Source of the DNA: Dehalococcoidia bacterium
Lineage (GTDB): Bacteria > Chloroflexota > Dehalococcoidia > JACPQF01
Reading direction: 5' to 3'
DNA length: 11,845 nucleotides
NCBI GenBank assembly: GCA_030650265.1
Contig: JAUSEJ010000910.1
Span: 1 to 11,845, forward strand
In this document: one piece after another, positions 6,808 to 11,845 of the stretch
Position numbering within the stretch: the first letter of the stretch is position 1
How the letters are laid out: the number at the start of each line of letters is the position of its first letter
Notes under the pieces: generated by a model
The model's database searches: none
Seen by the model: the letters and a program-made list of their open reading frames with translations, nothing else
Told to the model about the DNA's origin: nothing
Program-made: the position numbers and the translations under genes

Positions 6808-7239
6808 ATGACAGGAGAGCGGGTAGATCCAGGTACAGCAAACCATTTTGCTGTTTCCATCGGCGGCGAATCCAGCGCAGCCTTCAGCGAGTGTACGGGC
6901 CTACAATTGGAATTGGATATTATGGAGTACCAGGAGGGTGGCCAGAACGATTACGTCCACAAGCTGCCCGGACGTTTGAAGCAGGGAAACATAACGTTAC
7001 GGCGAGGCATCATCAAGTCAGACAAGATGTGGCAGTGGGTTCTCAAGACTTTCGCAGGAAACATAGAACGGAAAAATGTGGACGTGGCTCTTTGCACAGC
7101 AGACGGTAAACAGATCATGTTGTGGTCCCTCCTTGAGGCCTGTCCTGTGAAATGGATGGGGCCGGGCCTTAAGGCTAGCGATAATTCTATCGCCGTGGAC
7201 ACCTTTGAATTGGTCTTCAAGGAAATCAGAGTGGAATAG
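6808..7239 (+). CDS. Inner tail tube protein 2 (Afp5/Pvc5-like, T4 gp19 family)
   Basis: 143 residues and a paralogue of tube protein 1. Shared landmarks: HFAVSIGG near residue 13, FSECTGLQLELDIMEYQEGG, HKLPG, then NITLRRGI, then SLLEACPVKWMGPGL, and SIAVDTFELVFKEI at the end. In Afp/PVC the second tube protein (Afp5/Pvc5) forms the ring at the baseplate end of the tube, and the position here, ahead of the Afp7-type and Afp8-type genes, suggests the same role by inference. It starts 20 bases after the DUF4157 gene, consistent with linked translation. The exact first codon is slightly uncertain because of the long ribosome site spacing. Confidence 0.95.
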   Translation: MTGERVDPGTANHFAVSIGGESSAAFSECTGLQLELDIMEYQEGGQNDYVHKLPGRLKQGNITLRRGIIKSDKMWQWVLKTFAGNIERKNVDVALCTADGKQIMLWSLLEACPVKWMGPGLKASDNSIAVDTFELVFKEIRVE

Positions 7240-7250
7240 GATGACATAGC

Positions 7251-9596
7251 GTGGAGATGGATCCTATCGGTCAAGCGAGTGACCAGCGAGGGCAAATCAA
7301 CACTACACGGCTAATAGACCGCTATTCAGGCTGGCCAGGGCTCCGCAAGGACCGTTCGGTCTGGCGGCCACGTGTATTCGGCGATCCCAGTGAACGCTAC
7401 CGAACCATACTGGATTCAGGCCGTGCACTGGCCACCTGGGTCGATCGGCGTTCTGCCCGCTTTAGCCGGATCGGCGTTTCTCGGAGTAGTGACATGGCCC
7501 GAAACGTTGTAAAGAATCTGACAAGCGGACTCCGCGTTGGAGGATTGGGGTTTACCGCCGACTACGATATGTTGGGTCCAACGGGATGGCCAAAGCTGGT
7601 CCTTGGGCAATACTCGCCTATCTGGCGGCAACGGCCACCTGAGGCGAGTCCGGAGTTAGAGGACGACACGGATAGCGGCTACGCCACAGCCTGGTCGGGC
7701 GCTCAATGGCCCTCGCCTGATAATGCGGCGGCTGCAACTCCGGGCAGTTTGAGCCCGGGCGAGGCTGACGCTCCAACGGCCAACTTCCAGCCGGATCATC
7801 ATTCAGTCCTTCCAGTTCATCCTCCCGCGGCGCTGGCGCACAATAAGCATTCGCTTGTTTCGGACCGTCAAATAGCTAGCTGGCCTCAGGAATTCACGTG
7901 GCTGGCTTCCGACCCGGTTCATCCGCCGCGGCTCGCTCCCGGTCGACAGGCGGATAAGTTGACACCTGGCCCATTGGCACAATCACTGCTAGTAAGTGGA
8001 GCAGCGATTCTCGACAACTTAGATCAGGCAAAACGGCCACCGGGAATACTGGATCGTTCTATTGGTCTCGCCGCGTTGCGCCAGCGGCTGACAATTCCTA
8101 TGTTGCCCCCTGATTCTTTGGCACGATCACTGCTAGTAAGCGGTGCTGAGATTCTCGAAATCTTGGATGAGGCAAAACGGCTGCCAGGAATGCTGGATCG
8201 TTCTATCGGTCTCACCGCGTTGCGCCAGCGGCCGACTTTACCTGTTGCAAGACAGTTCCAGCCGTCGCTCGGCAACATGGATGTCTTAATACAGAGCGGG
8301 CCAGACCAGAAGACGCGGGTAGCGGAGTCGCTTGCGTTGAGTTTGCCTTTGACAAATTGGTCGTTTGCTGGATTACCGCCGCTCGCCATTCCTTCAGCGG
8401 CTCAGGACGCAATCGACATAAACGCGGACCGGGCTTCTGGTCTTGATGTCAATTCAGCGAGAACAGATCCAGGCATCTCTGAGTGGCAGAACGAGACGCA
8501 TCGGCGCCCTGGCTTCGGCCAGTCGGGTCAGGCGAAGGTTTCTGTCTCATGGGAGTCGCCGTCCGAGCCAGGCCCGATCGGGGACTGGCCAGCCGAGTCG
8601 ATGGTGGATGCCGCGTCTTTTTTTGGGGCACCGCCTGACAGAGTTCCGTCACTGTTGAACAGGGGACTAGAAATTGCCGCCCCCCCTAGATCCTACCAAT
8701 CCAAGAACTCTCCTACGAAGCCTGTCAATCATCGCAATGCCATTGTCCCGCCTGAGCCTGGTCTGGCGGGTCGGACGGGACAGATCGGCGATCCTGGGAG
8801 CCCGCTCGTTGCTGCAGCGAGGTCCCTTCATTCTCGTTTCTCCGCGTACGCTCCCGGGAAGGACCAGGCGGTTGGCTTGTCTCTGCGCCAGCCAGTCAAT
8901 AGGCATGAATACTCCGGCAGTTATGCTGGTCTGTTCAGCAGGCAAACGGAGACACCGCTGATCTGGGTTAGTGGTGAAGATGACGCCTCGCTCGTGGGAG
9001 ATGGACCCCGTCAGTTTCAACTCATCCATCGGCCCGTACTTCTTGGTCCCGCCAAGAGCGGCGAGGCAGGGGAGCCCTTTGGTGATGAGACAGAGGCGAG
9101 CGGTAACGGCGACGACGCGTTCGCTACGGTATCATCGTCGCCGGGCAGTGATGAACCTTGGAACGAGATTCCTTTGACGCCCCTGGCGGCAAATCGTCCA
9201 AGGGCTACTGGCCAGGGTTATGAGACGAGTCATCTCGCGGGAGCCTTGCCAGGAACCGATGTTGGAATGGGCCGTATAGGGGGAGACTGGCCAGCAAGTC
9301 GAAGTGGTCAGTCCTTTAGCTGGGTCAGTTCGCAGCAGGGTGATTCATCCTTGCCTACCGTGGCTGCCGCCAATGCTGCGACTTCGGGCCCATCTGCGGC
9401 GGTAGCACGGGCCGCAATTGACCGTCCGATCGGAGAATCACAGTCGTCTGCGTTAACTGACAGTGCGGGCCAGGGCACCGGCCGGCCCGGGGAGGTCGCA
9501 CCGGATCAGGATTTGGACGCCATGGCTCTCGAAGTTTACGCCTTGATCAGGCAGAGAGTGGCCCTGGAGCGGGAGCGAACCTGGGGACGAAGCTAG
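7251..9596 (+). CDS. Large low-complexity eCIS-locus protein of unknown function with C-terminal LERER motif
   Basis: 781 residues from GTG 7251; ATG 7257 in the same frame is an alternative. I do not recognise the main body. It is rich in Pro, Ser, Ala, Gly and Arg, with no signal peptide, clear membrane segment or catalytic motif, and is probably largely disordered. Residues 242-283 and 290-331 are an internal duplication predicted to be helical. Trp-Pro dipeptides recur six times along the chain. The last ~28 residues (LEVYALIRQRVALERERTW) share a pattern with the end of the DUF4157 protein. The reading frame is open for 2.3 kb with consistent composition, and it fits tightly between tube 2 (11 bases before) and the Afp7-type gene (25 bases after), so it is a real gene. 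It might be a fast-evolving linker, assembly scaffold or cargo; the tape measure is usually further downstream. Function undetermined. Confidence 0.8.
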   Translation: MEMDPIGQASDQRGQINTTRLIDRYSGWPGLRKDRSVWRPRVFGDPSERYRTILDSGRALATWVDRRSARFSRIGVSRSSDMARNVVKNLTSGLRVGGLGFTADYDMLGPTGWPKLVLGQYSPIWRQRPPEASPELEDDTDSGYATAWSGAQWPSPDNAAAATPGSLSPGEADAPTANFQPDHHSVLPVHPPAALAHNKHSLVSDRQIASWPQEFTWLASDPVHPPRLAPGRQADKLTPGPLAQSLLVSGAAILDNLDQAKRPPGILDRSIGLAALRQRLTIPMLPPDSLARSLLVSGAEILEILDEAKRLPGMLDRSIGLTALRQRPTLPVARQFQPSLGNMDVLIQSGPDQKTRVAESLALSLPLTNWSFAGLPPLAIPSAAQDAIDINADRASGLDVNSARTDPGISEWQNETHRRPGFGQSGQAKVSVSWESPSEPGPIGDWPAESMVDAASFFGAPPDRVPSLLNRGLEIAAPPRSYQSKNSPTKPVNHRNAIVPPEPGLAGRTGQIGDPGSPLVAAARSLHSRFSAYAPGKDQAVGLSLRQPVNRHEYSGSYAGLFSRQTETPLIWVSGEDDASLVGDGPRQFQLIHRPVLLGPAKSGEAGEPFGDETEASGNGDDAFATVSSSPGSDEPWNEIPLTPLAANRPRATGQGYETSHLAGALPGTDVGMGRIGGDWPASRSGQSFSWVSSQQGDSSLPTVAAANAATSGPSAAVARAAIDRPIGESQSSALTDSAGQGTGRPGEVAPDQDLDAMALEVYALIRQRVALERERTWGRS
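7974..8243 (+). repeat. Internal direct repeat, 48-codon period, within the 781-residue gene
   Basis: Units at 7974-8099 and 8118-8243 are offset by exactly 144 bases. They encode 42-residue segments starting LAQSLLVSGA and LARSLLVSGA and ending ALRQRLTIP and ALRQRPTLP, identical at 32 of 42 residues. DNA identity is also high, for example the shared CCGCGTTGCGCCAGCGG at 8071 and 8215, so the duplication is fairly recent. Confidence 0.9.
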
Positions 9597-9611
9597 CAGG
9601 CCCTTAGCACC

Positions 9612-9617
9612 GGAGGG
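9612..9617 (+). promoter_or_regulatory. Ribosome binding site supporting a TTG start at 9622
   Basis: GGAGGG lies 4 bases before TTG 9622. The next in-frame ATG (9664) would remove the conserved first strand, so the TTG is taken as the start. Confidence 0.75.
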
Positions 9618-9621
9618 AAAA

Positions 9622-10275
9622 TTGGGGAAAGCACAAATCGTCGACCTTGATAGCCCGAGCAACATGGTTGAATGCATGTTTAACCCGAAGGAGATCACCT
9701 ACAGTAAGCAGAATACGTGGTCAATGTCTCCCAAGAAAGGCCAAAATATCCCTAAGGCGGAGTTTGGCGGGGGAGGCGCCATGCAACTGCAAGTGGAACT
9801 CTTCTTCGATACTACCGAGAAAGGCATCAAGAACGCTACCGACGTTCGCGACAAGACGAAGAAGCTTTGGAAGATGATGCTCGTGGTGTCGGGCAAACGG
9901 AATCCGGAGACCCACAAGAGCCAGCCGCCAAAGGTGAGGTTCCAGTGGGGAAGTATGCTTTCTTTCACGGCCATTATACAAAGCATTAATCAGCGCTTTA
10001 CTTTATTCAACAGCGATGGCACTCCAGTACGGGCGACCTTGAGCGTCACCTTTCAGCAATGTGACGAAGCAGAATACGTACCCCAGAACCCGACTTCCGC
10101 TGGAAGTCCAGGCTACAAAATGCGCATGGTCCGGGAAGGCGACGCACTGGACCTGATCGCCTATCAAGAGTACGGAGATTCTAGCTTGTGGCGCGTCCTG
10201 GCTGAAGCAAACAGAATAGATGATCCGATGAAACTGCTACCCGGTCAGATGCTATCGATTCCGTCTTTGCTGTAG
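9622..10275 (+). CDS. CIS tube/LysM protein (Afp7/Pvc7-like)
   Basis: 217 residues from TTG 9622. The N-terminal ~155 residues match the CIS tube family: VECMFNPKEITYSKQNTW at 16-33, the MQLQVELFFDTTEKG strand at 54-68, then PPKVRFQWGSM and ATLSVTFQQCDEAEYVPQNP. Residues about 167-216 are a LysM domain: VREGDALDLIAYQEYGDSSL, then W190 and LAEANRIDDP, and the closing LLPGQMLSIP. In Afp/PVC this protein connects the tube to the spike base, and its LysM domain is thought to act in protein contacts inside the particle rather than in cell wall binding. It is followed after 10 bases by the spike gene. Secure assignment. Confidence 0.95.
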   Translation: MGKAQIVDLDSPSNMVECMFNPKEITYSKQNTWSMSPKKGQNIPKAEFGGGGAMQLQVELFFDTTEKGIKNATDVRDKTKKLWKMMLVVSGKRNPETHKSQPPKVRFQWGSMLSFTAIIQSINQRFTLFNSDGTPVRATLSVTFQQCDEAEYVPQNPTSAGSPGYKMRMVREGDALDLIAYQEYGDSSLWRVLAEANRIDDPMKLLPGQMLSIPSLL

Positions 10276-10285
10276 AGGTTAAAGA

Positions 10286-11845
10286 ATGCCAGGTGCGGTT
10301 GATTTAATATCTCACGTCTATCTGAAGATTGGCGCTGCCAGGCTAACCGAGGAGATGATGAGCGATGTCTTGAATATTGAGGTGGACGATAGCCTTCGCC
10401 TACCAGACATGTTCTCTATTCGACTGAGGGACAGCAATCTGAAATGGGTCAAGTCCAGCTTTTTCGAACTTGGCAAAAAGGTAGAGATCAGTGTCAAGAC
10501 GCAGCAGGGAGTAACCAAACTGATGGATGGAGAGATCACCGCCGTGGATTTGGAGGCGAGACATCCGATGCCTACTCTCCTGATCCGAGGCTATGACCAG
10601 TCCCATCGTCTAAACCGGGATCGCAAGACCCGCACTTATATCAGCGAGACCGACAGCGGAATCGCCGAGAAGATCGCTCGTGATAACGGCCTTGGCGTCC
10701 AGGCCGAGGCTACTGGTGGGCCTCCCTATCAGCACATTGTTCAGCGTAACCAGACGGATTGGGAGTTCCTTTGGGAGAGGGCTCGCCGGATCGGCTACAG
10801 GGTCTATATAGAGGACAGGACACTCTATTTCCGTCAGAAGCCCAATGAGAGCCGGGTTCCCAAGCTTGAATGGGGTATCGACTTGCAGGACTTCCGGGCC
10901 AGCCTCAGTACGGCGGAGCAAGTTACGGAAATACAAGTCCGGGGATGGGATCCCGTTAGAAAGCAGTCGATTTTGGGGCGGGCGACAAGAGCGAGGGTGG
11001 ATTTGGATATTGGCGAGAGGCGGCAGGGCGGGCAAGCCACTCAGCAGGCGTTCAGCCAGCAGCCCAAGCTGATCGTAGTGGACCAACCGGTGAGCAGTCA
11101 GGCAGAGGCCGATGCGCTGGCGCAGGGCATGCTCGACGATGTTGGCAACGCTTTCTTACAAGCCGACGGGGTTTGTGCTGGCAATCCGGCGGTCGCGGCC
11201 GGAGCCAAGGTGGAGCTAGCGGGTTTGGGACAGAGGTTCTCCGGTCGCTATCTGATCACTCACAGCCTGCACCGGTACAGTTTGCAGGGTTATTCCACCC
11301 ATTTCACCGTGAGCGGCCACCGTGCGGCTACCCTGACGGAACTTCTACGGCCTCCCGACAATGGGGGCAGTCACAGCGTGGTCGTGGCCATTGTGACGAA
11401 TAACAAGGACCCCCAGAATCTGGGCCGCGTGAAGTTGAAGTACCCCTGGCTGTCAGATAAGGATGAAAGCGACTGGGCTCGTCTTGCCTTGCCAGGAGCC
11501 GGGAAAGACAGAGGTGTGTCCTGGGTTCCTGATATTGGGGATGAGGTGCTCGTGGCTTTCGGGCATGGTGACATTAATATTCCCTATGTCTTGGGTGGTC
11601 TTTGGAGTAGGCCAGCCGGCTTCCCTGTCCAAAATATCGATAGCATAGTTGATGGCCAGGGAAAAGTGATGCACCACAGTATCTCTGTGGGAGATTTTCA
11701 CATCGAGATTTCAGAGGAGCCAGGCAATGAGTGGATTGGCATTAGGGATGACAATTCCCGGCAACAAATTCGCATTGACAGATCCCAGAACAAGATCGAG
11801 TTGACGACTCAAGGGGATGTCAAGATCGCAGGCAACAATATTCAA
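10286..11845 (+). CDS. VgrG/gpD-gp5-like central spike protein (Afp8/Pvc8-like), 3' partial
   Basis: 520 residues are visible and the frame is open to the last base, so the 3' end is missing. ATG 10286 follows a GAGG site at 7 bases. Residues about 1-350 form the phage late control D (gp27-like) part: MSDVLNIEVDDSLRLPDMFS near 30-50, LLIRGYDQSHRL near 100, QRNQTDWEFLWERARRIGYR near 152-171, and GRYLITHSLHRYS near 317-329. From about residue 363 comes the gp5-like OB-fold: VVAIVTNNKDPQNLGRVKLKYPWL, then PDIGDEVLVAFGHGDINIPYVLGGLW. After residue 450 the sequence enters the start of the beta-helical needle (IRIDRSQNKIELTTQGDVKI). It forms the trimeric spike under the tube. A PAAR tip gene is expected next. 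Secure. Confidence 0.95.
   Translation, partial: MPGAVDLISHVYLKIGAARLTEEMMSDVLNIEVDDSLRLPDMFSIRLRDSNLKWVKSSFFELGKKVEISVKTQQGVTKLMDGEITAVDLEARHPMPTLLIRGYDQSHRLNRDRKTRTYISETDSGIAEKIARDNGLGVQAEATGGPPYQHIVQRNQTDWEFLWERARRIGYRVYIEDRTLYFRQKPNESRVPKLEWGIDLQDFRASLSTAEQVTEIQVRGWDPVRKQSILGRATRARVDLDIGERRQGGQATQQAFSQQPKLIVVDQPVSSQAEADALAQGMLDDVGNAFLQADGVCAGNPAVAAGAKVELAGLGQRFSGRYLITHSLHRYSLQGYSTHFTVSGHRAATLTELLRPPDNGGSHSVVVAIVTNNKDPQNLGRVKLKYPWLSDKDESDWARLALPGAGKDRGVSWVPDIGDEVLVAFGHGDINIPYVLGGLWSRPAGFPVQNIDSIVDGQGKVMHHSISVGDFHIEISEEPGNEWIGIRDDNSRQQIRIDRSQNKIELTTQGDVKIAGNNIQ

Noticed and set aside
7251..9596. Tape measure assignment for the 781-residue protein
   Set aside because: It lacks the long helical or coiled-coil character and hydrophobic segments of tape measures, and in eCIS loci that gene normally lies after the baseplate genes.
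10318..11086. Minus-strand open frames over the spike gene
   Set aside because: The plus-strand frame from 10286 to the window end is continuous and matches a VgrG/gpD-gp5 protein throughout.
1..11845. Toxin effector, CRISPR array, tRNA or insertion sequence in the window
   Set aside because: No toxin catalytic domain, regularly spaced repeat array, tRNA-like cloverleaf, transposase or terminal inverted repeats were seen. The DUF4157 proteins could be cargo, but nothing here shows a toxic domain.

Overview
The window is the front part of an extracellular contractile injection system (eCIS) locus, a phage-tail-like particle related to the antifeeding prophage (Afp) and the Photorhabdus virulence cassette (PVC). 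Twelve genes all read on the + strand. Gaps never exceed about 92 bases and no terminator or divergent gene interrupts them, so the set looks like one operon cut by the window at both ends: the ATPase at the left is open at its 5' end and the spike gene at the right runs off the 3' end.

Layout. 1-1863: two-module AAA+ ATPase (Afp15/Pvc15 type). 1956-2525: small degenerate DUF4157-type (eCIS core domain) protein. 2591-3418: DUF4255/Pvc16-type tail-end protein with an extra C-terminal beta-sandwich domain. 3511-5067: contractile sheath. 5092-5538: first inner tube protein. 5554-5922: gpE-like tail assembly protein. 5877-6107: DUF6760 small protein with an ambiguous start. 6143-6787: intact DUF4157 protein. 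6808-7239: second tube protein. 7251-9596: large low-complexity protein of unknown function. 9622-10275: CIS tube/LysM protein (Afp7 type). 10286-end: VgrG/gpD-gp5-like spike (Afp8 type). PAAR tip, gp25-like and gpJ-like baseplate genes and the tape measure would be expected downstream but lie outside the window.

How they work together (known from Afp/PVC and related particles): the tube proteins stack inside the sheath, the Afp7-type and Afp8-type proteins join the tube to the baseplate and spike, the Pvc16-type protein closes the distal end, and the AAA+ ATPase is needed for assembly or cargo handling. Unlike Afp/PVC, the ATPase and cap genes here come before the sheath, and only one sheath gene is present.

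Organism: coding is dense, moderately G+C-rich, with good Shine-Dalgarno sites and frequent GTG/TTG starts, so it is bacterial. The gene set (gpE-like protein, DUF6760 and DUF4157 between two tube genes, ATPase at the front) resembles eCIS loci I associate with Chloroflexota and other environmental bacteria; the phylum is a low-confidence inference. No RNA genes, CRISPR arrays, insertion sequences or terminators were seen. No stretch over 300 bases lacks a gene.

The points most worth a second look are the missing conventional start of the DUF6760 gene (possible -1 frameshift from the upstream tail assembly gene), a C-terminal motif shared by the DUF4157 protein and the 781-residue protein, the internal 48-codon-period repeat in the latter, and the mutated metal-ligand motif in the first DUF4157-type protein.
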